Positions 1 to 7,781 of a DNA stretch of 40,349 bases are shown here, one piece after another (position 1 is the first letter of the stretch; each line of letters begins with the position of its first letter). Under the pieces are notes generated by a model, which worked only from the letters and a program-made list of their open reading frames with translations, was not told the origin of the DNA and made no database searches. A program made the translations under genes and the position numbers. The DNA comes from Cellulomonas sp. (GTDB taxonomy: Bacteria > Actinomycetota > Actinomycetes > Actinomycetales > Cellulomonadaceae): positions 1-40,349 of the forward strand of contig JAPSIJ010000001.1 of NCBI GenBank assembly GCA_031178805.1, given 5' to 3'.

Positions 1-290
1 CCGGACACCCCGAGGCCGAGCGTGAACCGGCCGCCGGACAGGTGGTCCAGGGTCAGCGCGGCCATCGCGGTGGCGGTCGGCGTCCGCGCGGCGATCTGCG
101 CGACCGCCGTGCCCAGCCGCACGCGCTCGGTGCGCGCGCCCCACCACGCGAGCGGGGTGAAGGCGTCCGAGCCGTACGCCTCCGCGGTCCAGACGGAGTC
201 CAGGCCCAGCCGGTCGGCGGCGAGCACCGCCTCGGCCGCGCCGGGCGGGGGACCCGCCGACCAGTACCCCGTGTGGTAGCCGAGCCGCAT
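1..290 (-). CDS. LLM-class F420-dependent oxidoreductase, 3' part outside the window
   Basis: Incomplete: the gene starts inside the window and its C-terminal part lies beyond position 1. The ATG at 290-288 follows a good ribosome site (GAAGGAGG). The N-terminus begins MRLGYHTGYWSAGPP, then reads LDSVWTAEAYGSDAF, RLGTAVAQIAARTP and LDHLSGGRFTLGLGVS, the usual TIM-barrel strands and helices of luciferase-like monooxygenases that use F420 or FMN. The 'AEAYGSDAFTPLAWW' stretch is typical of actinobacterial F420-dependent members. Substrate cannot be told. Another F420-type oxidoreductase and an F420 biosynthesis gene occur at 36477-38329, so F420 use is plausible for this organism. Confidence 0.8.
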   Translation of the reverse strand, partial: MRLGYHTGYWSAGPPPGAAEAVLAADRLGLDSVWTAEAYGSDAFTPLAWWGARTERVRLGTAVAQIAARTPTATAMAALTLDHLSGGRFTLGLGVS

Positions 291-381
291 GCCGCCTCCT
301 TCGCCGGCGCGCTCGCCGGTGAGCGCGTCCGCCGCCCATCGTGCCGCAGGTCCGGGCCGTGCGGGGCTGCGACGTGCGCGG

Positions 382-1614
382 TCACCCCCGGGGACGTCCG
401 GCGGGCGGGGCCCCGCCGCGCCGGCCGCCCGGCGCCAGCACGGCCACCGAGCGGCGCAGCACCCCGGGCCGGGCGGCCAGCGCCTCCGGCACGCCGGGCT
501 CCGAGCGCGCGCAGGCGAGCACGACCCCGAGCGCGAACAGCGTCGCGACGAGCGCCGAGCCGCCGGCGGACACCAGCGGCAGCGGGACGCCGATCACCGG
601 CGCCAGGCCGATCACGGTGCCGATGTTCACCAGGGCCTGCGCCAGCACCCACGCCAGCACCGCGCCGGTCACGATCCGGGCGAACGGGTCGGGGTGCCGG
701 CCGATCACCCGCAGCATCGCGGACGCCATCACGCCGAGCAGCGCGAGCACCAGCAGCGTCCCCGCCAGGCCGAGCTCCTCGCCGATCACGGCGAAGATGA
801 AGTCGTTGTGCGCCTCCGGCAGGTAGGACCACTTCTGCCGGGACTGCCCCAGGCCGAGCCCCAGCCAGCCGCCGGACGCCAGCGCCCGGACGCCCTGGGT
901 GGTCTGGTAGCAGCTGCCGAGGGGGTCGCAGTCGCCGCCGAGCCAGTCGCTGATCCGCTGCACCCGGCGCGGGGCGGCGAGCGCGAGCCCCACGAAGCCG
1001 ACCGCCGCGGCGCCGCCCGCGACCGCGAACAGCCGCAGCGGCGCCCCGGCGACGAACAGCGCGCCGGCGACGAGGGTGGCCATCACCAGCGAGGTGCCGA
1101 CGTCGTGGCCGACGAGGGTCAGGCACACCGCCAGCGCGGCGCCGGGCAGGGCGGGCAGCGCCGCGGTGCGCCAGTCGGCGATGCCGCGCTGCCGGTCCGC
1201 GAGCACGGCGCCCAGCCACAGCGCGAGCCCCACCTTGAGCACCTCGGCGGGCTGCCCGACGACCGGTCCCAGCGCGACCCAGCTGCGCCGCGTGCCCTCG
1301 CTGACGCCGAGCGGCGTGAACACGAGCAGCTGCAGCACCAGGGCGCCGAGCAGCAGCGGCCCACCCAGCCGGCGGTAGAGCCGCAGCGGCACCCGCGCGG
1401 CGACGAGCAGCACCACCAGCCCGGCGGCGGCGTACCGGACCTGGCCGGCGGCCAGGGCGTAGGGCGACCCGTGCTGCACGATCGAGTCCACCGAGGAGGC
1501 GGACAGCACCATCACCTGGCCGAGCACGAGCAGGGTGAGGGTCGCGCCGAGCAGCAGGTGGTGGCTCGTGCCGGCGTCCGGGGGCGCCGGGCCGGGCGGT
1601 GGGGGCGCGCGCAT
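382..1614 (-). CDS. FtsW/RodA/SpoVE family peptidoglycan glycosyltransferase
   Basis: A 410-residue polytopic membrane protein of the SEDS family, which polymerises lipid II into glycan strands with a partner class B PBP. Visible hallmarks: SWVALGPVVGQPAEVLKV (about 111-128), the GHDVGTSLV loop (169-177), and LPEAHNDFIFAVIGEE (265-280) in the fourth outer loop, where D271 matches the catalytic aspartate of E. coli FtsW/RodA, then VPLPLVSAGGSAL near the end. I chose the ATG at 1614 because it opens the Pro-rich cytoplasmic tail and has no upstream coding signal; the frame could extend to 1692. It is not beside murG, pbp or mur genes, so I cannot say whether it serves division, elongation or sporulation-like growth. 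A weak -10-like GACACT lies 7 nt upstream. Confidence 0.88.
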   Translation of the reverse strand: MRAPPPPGPAPPDAGTSHHLLLGATLTLLVLGQVMVLSASSVDSIVQHGSPYALAAGQVRYAAAGLVVLLVAARVPLRLYRRLGGPLLLGALVLQLLVFTPLGVSEGTRRSWVALGPVVGQPAEVLKVGLALWLGAVLADRQRGIADWRTAALPALPGAALAVCLTLVGHDVGTSLVMATLVAGALFVAGAPLRLFAVAGGAAAVGFVGLALAAPRRVQRISDWLGGDCDPLGSCYQTTQGVRALASGGWLGLGLGQSRQKWSYLPEAHNDFIFAVIGEELGLAGTLLVLALLGVMASAMLRVIGRHPDPFARIVTGAVLAWVLAQALVNIGTVIGLAPVIGVPLPLVSAGGSALVATLFALGVVLACARSEPGVPEALAARPGVLRRSVAVLAPGGRRGGAPPAGRPRG

Positions 1615-1693
1615 GCGGGCCAGTGTCACCACGGCCGGGGCACGCACAGCGCCGTCCGGGGGACCACCCAGCCGGCGCCCGCGGGGCAGCACC

Positions 1694-1699
1694 TAGGGT
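1694..1699 (+). promoter_or_regulatory. -10 box of the mgsA promoter
   Basis: TAGGGT, an actinobacterial -10 hexamer, lies about 54 nt before the mgsA start in the 138-bp gap that mgsA shares with the divergent FtsW-like gene. No convincing -35 is visible. Confidence 0.5.
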
Positions 1700-1752
1700 G
1701 TGGCCCGAAGGCGCGCACCCCTCGCGCCGCCCCCCGCACGGAAGGACCCGCC

Positions 1753-2199
1753 ATGCCCGGCGCCGCCCACCACATCGCCCTCGTGGCCCACGACAACAAG
1801 AAGGTCGAGCTGCTCCGCTGGGCGGAGTTCAACCGGGGCACGCTGTCCCGGCACCACCTCTACGCCACGGGCACGACCGGCACGATGCTGGAGTACGAGC
1901 TCGGCCTGCCGGTGACCCGGCTGCTGTCCGGCCCGGTCGGCGGCGACCAGCAGATCGGCGCCAAGATCGCCGAGGGCGTCATCGACATGCTGATCTTCCT
2001 GTGGGACCCGCTGGAGCCGCAGCCGCACGACCCCGACGTGAAGGCGCTGCTGCGGATCGGCGCGGTGTGGAACGTCCCGATGGCGTCCAACGTCGCCACG
2101 GCGGACATGCTGATCTCCTCGCCGATGCTCAGCGAGGCGTGGACCAGCCGCCCGGAGATCGCCTCGCGCGGCTGGGAGGGCGGGACGCCGGCCGTCTGA
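1753..2199 (+). CDS. mgsA: Methylglyoxal synthase
   Basis: 148 residues, close to E. coli MgsA (152). Converts dihydroxyacetone phosphate to methylglyoxal and phosphate, a glycolytic overflow bypass in the cytosol. The match runs the full length: HDNKK (13-17), the phosphate loop TGTTGTMLE (39-47), SGPVGGDQQIGA (59-70) with D65 at the position of the catalytic Asp71, FLWDPLEPQPHDPDVKALLR (82-101) with D85, H92 and D95 matching D91, H98 and D101, and NVATAD (113-118). ATG at 1753 follows GGAAGGA with good spacing. The gene stands alone; its 3' end faces cysE, 28 bp away. Confidence 0.96.
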   Translation: MPGAAHHIALVAHDNKKVELLRWAEFNRGTLSRHHLYATGTTGTMLEYELGLPVTRLLSGPVGGDQQIGAKIAEGVIDMLIFLWDPLEPQPHDPDVKALLRIGAVWNVPMASNVATADMLISSPMLSEAWTSRPEIASRGWEGGTPAV

Positions 2200-2227
2200 C
2201 GTCGGGAGCGACCGCCCGCGCCCGGCG

Positions 2228-2944
2228 TCAGATGTAGATCGCCGGGTCGTCGACCTCGGGCTCGGGCGGGGCGGCGGACGGCTTCTGCCGGATCCGCGCG
2301 GGCACGCCGACGGCCACGGCGCCCGCCGGGACGTCCTTGAGCACGACCGCGTTGGCGCCGATCTGCGCGCCGTCGCCGATCCACACGGCGCCGAGCACCT
2401 TGGCGCCGGCGCCGACCACCACGCCGTCGCCGACGGTCGGGTGCCGCTTGCCGCGCTTCATCGTCTTGCCGCCGAGCGTCGCGCCGTGGAACAGCACGAC
2501 GTCGTCGCCGATCACGGCGGTCTCGCCGACCACGACGCCCATGCCGTGGTCGATGAACAGGCGGCGCCCCACCGTCGCCCCGGGGTGGATCTCCACCCCG
2601 GTCAGGGCGCGGGCGGCCTGCGACAGGAGCCGGGCCGGCAGGCGCAGGCCCGGCTCCCGCCACATGCGGTGCGCCACCCGGTGCAGCCACACGGCGTGCA
2701 GGCCGGGGTAGGCGAGGGCGACCTCGACCCGCGAGCGCGCCGCGGGGTCGCGGCGCTGCGCGGCCTCCAGGTCCTCGCGCAGGGTGCGCGCGAAGGCCCG
2801 CGCGCGCCGCCAGTGCTCCGCCGCCCCGGCGGTCCGCGCGGGACCGGCCGGGCCGTCGGGGCGCACCGGGGTCGGCAGCACCGGCCCGGGGGTGCCCGGT
2901 CCGGTCGCGCCGCCCTGCTGCGGCAGTCGGGTGGTCGAGGTCAT
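2228..2944 (-). CDS. cysE: Serine O-acetyltransferase
   Basis: 238 residues. Acetylates L-serine with acetyl-CoA to O-acetylserine, the substrate of CysK. Residues 1-45 are a Pro/Gly/Ala-rich tail; a helical part (about 46-112) is followed by left-handed beta-helix hexapeptides (115-218). Catalytic features: IDHGMG with D132/H133, FHGATLGGK (152-160), and KRHPT with H168. It lacks the long N-terminal domain of enterobacterial CysE, as in other Gram-positive SATs. It begins 5 nt after cysK stops, so the two form one operon. A C-terminal tail ending in Ile (PAIYI) is present, as in SATs whose terminal Ile inserts into the CysK active site to form the cysteine synthase complex. Confidence 0.95.
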   Translation of the reverse strand: MTSTTRLPQQGGATGPGTPGPVLPTPVRPDGPAGPARTAGAAEHWRRARAFARTLREDLEAAQRRDPAARSRVEVALAYPGLHAVWLHRVAHRMWREPGLRLPARLLSQAARALTGVEIHPGATVGRRLFIDHGMGVVVGETAVIGDDVVLFHGATLGGKTMKRGKRHPTVGDGVVVGAGAKVLGAVWIGDGAQIGANAVVLKDVPAGAVAVGVPARIRQKPSAAPPEPEVDDPAIYI

Positions 2945-2949
2945 GGTGA

Positions 2950-3885
2950 TCAGTCCAGGAGGTCGGCGTACAGGACGGAGGACAGGTAGCGCTCGCCGAA
3001 GGACGGGATGATCACGACGATCAGCTTCCCGGCGTTCTCGGGGCGCTTGCCGAGCTCGACCGCGGCGTGCAGCGCGGCGCCGGAGGAGATGCCGACGAGC
3101 AGGCCCTCCTCGCGGGCGGCGCGGCGGGCCACGGCGACGGCGGTCTCGGCGTCGACGTCGATGATCTCGTCGTAGACGCCGGTGTCGAGGATCTCGGGCA
3201 CGAAGTTGGCGCCGATGCCCTGGATCTTGTGCGGGCCGGGCTGGCCGCCGTTGAGGATCGGCGACTCCGCGGGCTCGACGCCGACGATCTGCACGCCGGG
3301 CTTGCGCTCCTTGAGCACCTGGCCGACGCCGGTGATGGTGCCGCCGGTGCCGATGCCCGCGACCAGGATGTCGACGGCGCCGTCGGTGTCGGCCCAGATC
3401 TCCTCGGCGGTGGTGCGGCGGTGGATCGCCGGGTTGGCCTCGTTGGCGAACTGGCGGGCGAGGATCGCGCCCGGCCGCTCGGCGACGATCTCGTTCGCCC
3501 GGTTCACGGCGCCCTTCATGCCCTCGGAGCCGGGGGTGAGGATCAGCTCGGCGCCGTAGGCCCGCAGCAGCGCGCGGCGCTCCTTGGACATGGTCTCCGG
3601 CATGGTCAGCACGACGTCGTAGCCGCGGGCCGCGCCGACGAACGCGAGCGCGATGCCGGTGTTGCCGCTGGTCGCCTCGACGATGGTGCCGCCCGGCTGC
3701 AGCTCGCCCGACGCCTCGGCGGCGTCGACGATCGCGACGCCGATCCGGTCCTTGACCGAGCTCGCCGGGTTGTAGAACTCCAGCTTGCCGACGATGGTCG
3801 CGCCCGCGCCCTCGGCCAGCGCGTTGATCCGCACCAGCGGGGTGTTGCCGATGAGCTGCGTCGCGTCGTCGTAGATCCGTGCCAT
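2950..3885 (-). CDS. cysK: Cysteine synthase A (O-acetylserine sulfhydrylase)
   Basis: 311 residues, standard length. PLP enzyme making L-cysteine from O-acetylserine and sulfide. PLP lysine K45 lies in NPASSVKDR; TSGNTG (71-76) binds the substrate carboxylate; GTGGTITG (178-185) holds the PLP phosphate; GISSGAA follows near the C-terminus. ATG at 3885 has GAGGAC upstream. First gene of a cysK-cysE operon. Its ~287-nt 5' leader contains a short open frame with two Cys codons near its end and a hairpin starting at that frame's stop codon, which suggests control by cysteine supply through ribosome stalling. Confidence 0.97.
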   Translation of the reverse strand: MARIYDDATQLIGNTPLVRINALAEGAGATIVGKLEFYNPASSVKDRIGVAIVDAAEASGELQPGGTIVEATSGNTGIALAFVGAARGYDVVLTMPETMSKERRALLRAYGAELILTPGSEGMKGAVNRANEIVAERPGAILARQFANEANPAIHRRTTAEEIWADTDGAVDILVAGIGTGGTITGVGQVLKERKPGVQIVGVEPAESPILNGGQPGPHKIQGIGANFVPEILDTGVYDEIIDVDAETAVAVARRAAREEGLLVGISSGAALHAAVELGKRPENAGKLIVVIIPSFGERYLSSVLYADLLD

Positions 3886-3968
3886 GTCCTCGTCCGTCCT
3901 GTCGTTCCTACGGGGTGCCTGCGGGTGCGGTGCGCACGGCAGGACGGTGCCCGCCGTGGGTCGAGGGC

Positions 3969-4035
3969 GAGCGCTGGTGCCTCGGGTGCCCGCGGTGCGG
4001 GCGTCGGCCGGCGTGCGGCGGCGCGACCAGCGCTC
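3969..4035 (-). promoter_or_regulatory. Long-arm hairpin between the leader peptide and cysK
   Basis: A perfect 10-bp inverted repeat (GAGCGCTGGT at 3969-3978, ACCAGCGCTC at 4026-4035) encloses 47 nt. Inside is a second perfect stem, GCCCGC/GCGGGC (3988-3993 and 3997-4002) with a 3-nt loop. On the transcribed strand the outer arm begins exactly at the last base of the leader peptide's TAG. A ribosome paused on the Cys codons just before the stop would cover this arm, so the structure is placed to act as a switch. A further CACGGC/GCCGTG stem lies nearer cysK. No U-tract is seen. Confidence 0.6.
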
Positions 4036-4130
4036 TACCGACAGCGACAGGCGGTCGCGACGCGGGGGGCGGGGACGGCGGCGTGGCGGCGCGTCCGGGG
4101 GAGCGCGGTGCTCGGCGCGGTGCGGCGCAT
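4035..4130 (-). CDS. Putative cysteine-responsive leader peptide of cysK-cysE
   Basis: A 31-codon frame upstream of cysK. The ATG at 4130 has a strong ribosome site (AGGAAGGGAG at 4146-4137, 6 nt spacing). The product is Arg/Ala-rich, contains RRHAAVPAPRVATACRCR and stops right after it. The RRH...R.A.A.C pattern with Cys at the C-terminus resembles the short 'putative leader peptides' known in front of sulfur genes in actinobacteria, and its two Cys codons sit 4 and 2 codons before the stop. Mycobacterial short frames with terminal Cys codons act as cysteine attenuators; the same role here is inference. No function as a protein is expected. Confidence 0.66.
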   Translation of the reverse strand: MRRTAPSTALPRTRRHAAVPAPRVATACRCR

Positions 4131-4178
4131 GCCCGGCTCCCTTCCTGCGTCAGGTCGGCGTCGGGGCCGACGGGCCCG

Positions 4179-4208
4179 ACAGTAGCCGTAACGCACGGAC
4201 CCCCACAA
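4179..4208 (-). promoter_or_regulatory. Candidate promoter of the cysK-cysE leader
   Basis: On the minus strand, TTGTGG (4208-4203) and TACTGT (4184-4179) are 18 nt apart. Transcription would begin near 4172, about 42 nt before the leader-peptide ATG and about 287 nt before cysK. Picked by eye. Confidence 0.4.
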
Positions 4209-4329
4209 AGATGCCCGCGGGCCCCGATCGGGTGACGGCTCACCCGTCCACGGTGCGGCAGCGCCCCGGACCCCGCCACCCGGGCCGGGTGGCACAGCGC
4301 CGGCCGGCGGCCGTGGCACGATGCCCGGC

Positions 4330-5322
4330 ATGCGGGTGGACGACGCGGTCACGGACGTGCTGGGCGGCGAGTGGGTGCAGCGGACCCTGCACCTGCGCCC
4401 GGACAGCCAGGGCGAGGCCGTCGCGACGCTGGTGCACCGCCGCGACGCCGCCGCGGACCGCACCCGGCCCGCGGTGCTGTACGTGCACGGGTTCGTGGAC
4501 TACTTCTTCCAGACGCACGTCGCCGACGCGCTCGCGGACCGCGGTCACGACCTGTACGCGCTGGACCTGCGGGACTACGGCCGGTCCATCCGGCCGGGGC
4601 GGGAGCCGAACCACACCCGCGACCTCGCCGGGTACGCGGAGGAGATCGACGCCGCCGTCCGGCTGGTGCGGGCCGAGCACGACCGGGTGGTGCTGCTCGG
4701 GCACTCGACCGGCGGGCTGATCGCCGCGCTGTGGGCGCACCACCGCCGGGGCCGCGGGCTGGTCGACGCGGTGGTGCTGAACTCGCCCTGGCTCGCGGTG
4801 CGCGGCACGTGGGTCGAGCGCGCGGTGCTCGCCCCGCTGCTGCAGCACCTCGTCGGCCGGGTGGCCCCGCGCCTGGTGGTGTCGCACCTCGCCGAGCACT
4901 ACGGCCGCGCGCTGCACGCCGAGGGCGGCGGCGAGTGGGCCTACGACCTGGCGTGGAAGCCGCACGCCGGGTTCCCGGTGCGCGCGGGGTTCGTCCGGGC
5001 GGTGCGCCGCGGGCAGGCCGAGGTCGCCCGGGGCCTGGACGTCGACGTGCCGGTGCTGGTGCTCGCCTCGGACGCCACCGGCCCGGACGACCGGTGGCAC
5101 GACAACCTGCTCACCACCGACTCGGTGCTCGACGTCGCGGACATGCGCCGGCTCGCGCCGCGGCTCGGCCCGGACGTCACCTACGAGGAGGTGCCCGGCG
5201 GGGCGCACGACCTCGCGCTGTCGCCCCTGCCGGCGCGGACCCGGTACCTCGACGCCGTCGCGGCGTGGCTGGACCGGGTGCCGGACCGCGCCGGTCGGCG
5301 GGGCGACCGCCCGGCCGGCTAG
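4330..5322 (+). CDS. Alpha/beta hydrolase (serine aminopeptidase S33 / lysophospholipase-like)
   Basis: 330 residues. Typical fold signs: YVHGFVDYFFQTH with the oxyanion-hole HGF, the nucleophile elbow LLGHSTGG (Ser about 126), a cap region, then VLVLASDATGPDD with the acid and PGGAHDL with the catalytic His. The family (Hydrolase_4) cleaves fatty-acyl esters such as monoglycerides or lysophospholipids; the actual substrate is unknown. Two in-frame ATGs exist at 4321 and 4330. No ribosome site is seen, but CACGAT (4317-4322) lies 7 nt before 4330, the leaderless spacing used elsewhere here, so I prefer 4330. The stop overlaps the convergent stop of the next gene by 4 nt. Confidence 0.85.
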   Translation: MRVDDAVTDVLGGEWVQRTLHLRPDSQGEAVATLVHRRDAAADRTRPAVLYVHGFVDYFFQTHVADALADRGHDLYALDLRDYGRSIRPGREPNHTRDLAGYAEEIDAAVRLVRAEHDRVVLLGHSTGGLIAALWAHHRRGRGLVDAVVLNSPWLAVRGTWVERAVLAPLLQHLVGRVAPRLVVSHLAEHYGRALHAEGGGEWAYDLAWKPHAGFPVRAGFVRAVRRGQAEVARGLDVDVPVLVLASDATGPDDRWHDNLLTTDSVLDVADMRRLAPRLGPDVTYEEVPGGAHDLALSPLPARTRYLDAVAAWLDRVPDRAGRRGDRPAG

Positions 5323-6323
5323 TCCTGCAGGCGCTCGGCGCCCTCGGCGAGGTCGGGGCTGCGCTCGGGCTGGGGCACGCAGAGCTCGAGCGCACCGGGG
5401 CGCACGGTCACCGCGAGGGTGCGGCCGGGCTCGATGACGTCGCCGTCCAGCTGCCGCGGCTCCTCGTGGGTGCTGACGATCCGGATCCGCGACGCCCGCA
5501 GCACCTCCAGGTGCGCGACGCGCTCGCGGCGGCGCAGCACGGCCCAGGACGTCTGCGCCCAGTGCCCCAGGGACCGCGGGGCGAGGACCGCCACGTCCAT
5601 CTGCCCGTTGTCGGGCTCGGCGTCGGCCAGCAGCCGGACCCCGCCCTGCAGGCGCCCGACGTTGCCGACCAGCACGGAGCGGGCCCGGCGGCGCAGCGGC
5701 GGGTCGTCGTCCAGGTGGATCTGGACGGACATGCTGCGGTCCCGCAGGTGCCGGAGCGCGGAGAACACGTAGGCGACGGGCCCCAGCTTGGCCTTCAGGG
5801 TCGTGGAGGCGTCCTCGAGCAGCGCCGCGTCGAAGCCCATCCCGGCCATGACGACGAACGCGCTGCCGTCGACGTCGCCCACGTCGATCCGGCGGCGCCC
5901 GCGCTCCGTCGCGAGCCGCACGGCCGCGCCCGGGTCGTCCGGCACGCCGAGGTTCACCGCGAGCAGGTTCCCGGTGCCCGCGGGGAGCACGGCCAGCGCG
6001 GTGTCCGTGCCGGCGAGGCCCTCGATGCACGAGCGCACCGTGCCGTCCCCGCCGCAGACGAACACCACCTGCGCGCCGTCCTCGACCGCCTGGCGCGCCT
6101 GGCCGGCGCCCGGGTCGTCCTCAGTCGTCTCCACCCACTCCGGCAGCGGCCAGCCCGCCTCGGTCAGCGCCGCCTCGACCGCCTCGCGGCGCGCCGCCAG
6201 GTCGTCCACCCGCACCGGGTTGAACACGACGACGGAGCGCAGCGGCCCGGCGTCCCGCGCGGTGCCGGGCGCGTCGGGGTCGGGGGCTGTCGTGGCCGGG
6301 TCCCCGGCGTTCGTCGAGGTCAT
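5319..6323 (-). CDS. Diacylglycerol/sphingosine-kinase-like lipid kinase
   Basis: 334 residues of the DAGK catalytic family (YegS/DgkB-like), which phosphorylates diacylglycerol or related lipids with ATP. Visible motifs: VVVFNPVRVDDLA (31-43), FVCGGDGTVRSCIEG (88-102) with the nucleotide loop GGDGTV, PAGTGNLLAVNLGVP (114-128), MAGMGFDAALLEDAS, and a C-terminal sheet with LDGDVIEPG. Residues 1-28 are a Pro/Asp/Ala-rich tail. ATG at 6323 follows GAAGGAGACGAG, a clear ribosome site, which rules out the longer frame to 6482. It lies 103 bp downstream of the SCO1664-type gene and may be read from it. Confidence 0.87.
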   Translation of the reverse strand: MTSTNAGDPATTAPDPDAPGTARDAGPLRSVVVFNPVRVDDLAARREAVEAALTEAGWPLPEWVETTEDDPGAGQARQAVEDGAQVVFVCGGDGTVRSCIEGLAGTDTALAVLPAGTGNLLAVNLGVPDDPGAAVRLATERGRRRIDVGDVDGSAFVVMAGMGFDAALLEDASTTLKAKLGPVAYVFSALRHLRDRSMSVQIHLDDDPPLRRRARSVLVGNVGRLQGGVRLLADAEPDNGQMDVAVLAPRSLGHWAQTSWAVLRRRERVAHLEVLRASRIRIVSTHEEPRQLDGDVIEPGRTLAVTVRPGALELCVPQPERSPDLAEGAERLQD

Positions 6324-6426
6324 CTCGTCTCCTTCGGTGCGGCACCCGGGAGCAGAGGGTCCGGCGGTGTCCGGTGCGGGCGCTCGCGCAGACGGCAGTC
6401 CACCACGGCGCGCCCGGCGCGGCACG

Positions 6427-7218
6427 TCAGAACAGGGGCCAGGGCACCGGCGGCATGCCGCCCTCGGGGCCCGGCAGCACACCGTCCGCGAGCAGCCGGT
6501 CGCAGCGGTCGGCGAGCGCCGTGACCTCGGCCGGGTCGAGCAGCGCGGCGAGCTCCGCGCCGAGGTCCGCGGCCAGGCCGGCGCGCACCCGCTCGACGCC
6601 CGCGCGCTCCTCGGCGGTCAGCGGCTCGCCGACCCAGCCCCAGAGCACGGTCCGCAGGTGCGGCTCGACGTGGAAGGTCACGCCGTGGTCGACGCCGAGC
6701 CGGCGGCCGTCGGCCAGCGGCAGCACGTGCCCGCCCTTGCGGTCGGCGTTGTTCAGCAGCACGTCGAGCACGCACATCCGGCGCAGCGCGGGGGAGTCCT
6801 CGTGCAGCAGCGTGACGGGGTGCCCCTCCTCGTCGCCGCCCTCCAGCACGGTGCGCCAGCCGGTCGCCGGCACCGCGTCGGACGGGACCACGTCCACGGG
6901 GTCCTGGTCGGCGTCGGGCTCCTGCCAGAGCTGCACCATCCCCGGGCCCAGCGGCCCGTCGCGCAGCCAGGTGCGGGGGACCACGCCCCAGCCGGTCGCC
7001 TCGGACACCCGGTAGGCGGCCACCTCGCGGTGCGCGAGCGTGCCGTCGGGGAAGTCCCACAGCGGCTTCTCGCCGGCGACGGGCTTGTAGACCACGCGCA
7101 CGTCGCCGAGCCGGGCGAGGAACGTGGCGTTCGAGGCGACGGTGATCCGGCCGACGACCTCCAGCGGGCCGTCCTCCGGCCCGGTGCCGGGCGCGTCGGG
7201 CAGGTCGGGCTGCGTCAC
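6427..7218 (-). CDS. SCO1664-family protein (PI3/4-kinase-like fold)
   Basis: 263 residues, function unknown. Recognised by the motif order LEVVGRITVASNATFLAR, VVYKPVAGEKPLWDFPDGTL, HREVAAYRVSEATGWGVVP, LDVLLNNADRKGGH and LGVDHGVTFH. The Lys in VVYKP, the NNADRK loop and the D in GVDHG look like ATP-binding and catalytic residues of the PI3/4-kinase fold (inference from the family). GTG at 7218 overlaps the TGA of the DUF3090 gene by 4 nt, so translation is coupled. It is the last of three co-directed genes conserved together across actinobacteria. Confidence 0.87.
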   Translation of the reverse strand: MTQPDLPDAPGTGPEDGPLEVVGRITVASNATFLARLGDVRVVYKPVAGEKPLWDFPDGTLAHREVAAYRVSEATGWGVVPRTWLRDGPLGPGMVQLWQEPDADQDPVDVVPSDAVPATGWRTVLEGGDEEGHPVTLLHEDSPALRRMCVLDVLLNNADRKGGHVLPLADGRRLGVDHGVTFHVEPHLRTVLWGWVGEPLTAEERAGVERVRAGLAADLGAELAALLDPAEVTALADRCDRLLADGVLPGPEGGMPPVPWPLF

Positions 7219-7769
7219 CGGTCCCCGTCGGCGGGGCAGTCGTGGCCGTCGGGGTCCACCGGCTGCCCGCACCGCGGGCACGTCGGCCGGCCGGCCTGCA
7301 CCACCCGGCGGGTCCGCTGGGCGAAGGCGCGCGCGGTGCCGACCGGCATCCGGACGACCAGCGCCTCCTCCGGCTCCGTGCCCTCCAGCGCCTCGGCCTC
7401 CTCCTCGGACTCGACCTCGACCACCGGGAACGCCTCGACGACGATCTGCGCGGTCGTCGCGTCCCAGCTCAGCCGCATGGACCCGAGGCGGAAGTCCTCC
7501 TCGATCGGCAGGTCGAGCGGGGCGTCGTCGCGCAGCTCGACCGGCGCCTGCGCGGGCACGCTGAACCGGTTGTCCTCCTCGACCATCAGCTGGTCGAGGA
7601 TCTCGTCGATCTTCTCGGCGAGCACGGCCGACCACTCCTTCTCCAGCGCGACGCTGGTGATGCGGGAGCCGGTGCGGGCCTGCAGGTAGAACGTGCGGGA
7701 CCCGGGGCGCCCCACGGTGCCGACCACGACGCGGTCGGGCCAGTCGAACAGGTGGACGAGCGTGGGCAT
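7215..7769 (-). CDS. DUF3090 family protein
   Basis: 184 residues, function unknown. Begins MPTLVHLFDWPDRVVVGTVG and reads GSRTFYLQARTGSRITSVALEKEW; the C-terminus carries CPRCGQPVDPDGHDCP, a short zinc-ribbon-like motif with three Cys and one His as possible ligands. It sits between the histidine phosphatase gene (9 bp upstream) and the SCO1664-type gene (4-nt overlap). On the minus strand TAGCAT (7781-7776) lies 6 nt before the ATG, so a separate leaderless transcript is possible; the first three bases of this box are the phosphatase stop codon. Confidence 0.9.
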   Translation of the reverse strand: MPTLVHLFDWPDRVVVGTVGRPGSRTFYLQARTGSRITSVALEKEWSAVLAEKIDEILDQLMVEEDNRFSVPAQAPVELRDDAPLDLPIEEDFRLGSMRLSWDATTAQIVVEAFPVVEVESEEEAEALEGTEPEEALVVRMPVGTARAFAQRTRRVVQAGRPTCPRCGQPVDPDGHDCPADGDR

Positions 7770-7775
7770 GCCCCC

Positions 7776-7781
7776 ATGCTA
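7776..7781 (-). promoter_or_regulatory. Leaderless -10 box before the DUF3090 gene
   Basis: TAGCAT on the minus strand, 6 nt before the DUF3090 ATG at 7769. Its TAG is also the stop codon (7781-7779) of the upstream histidine phosphatase gene. Confidence 0.45.
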
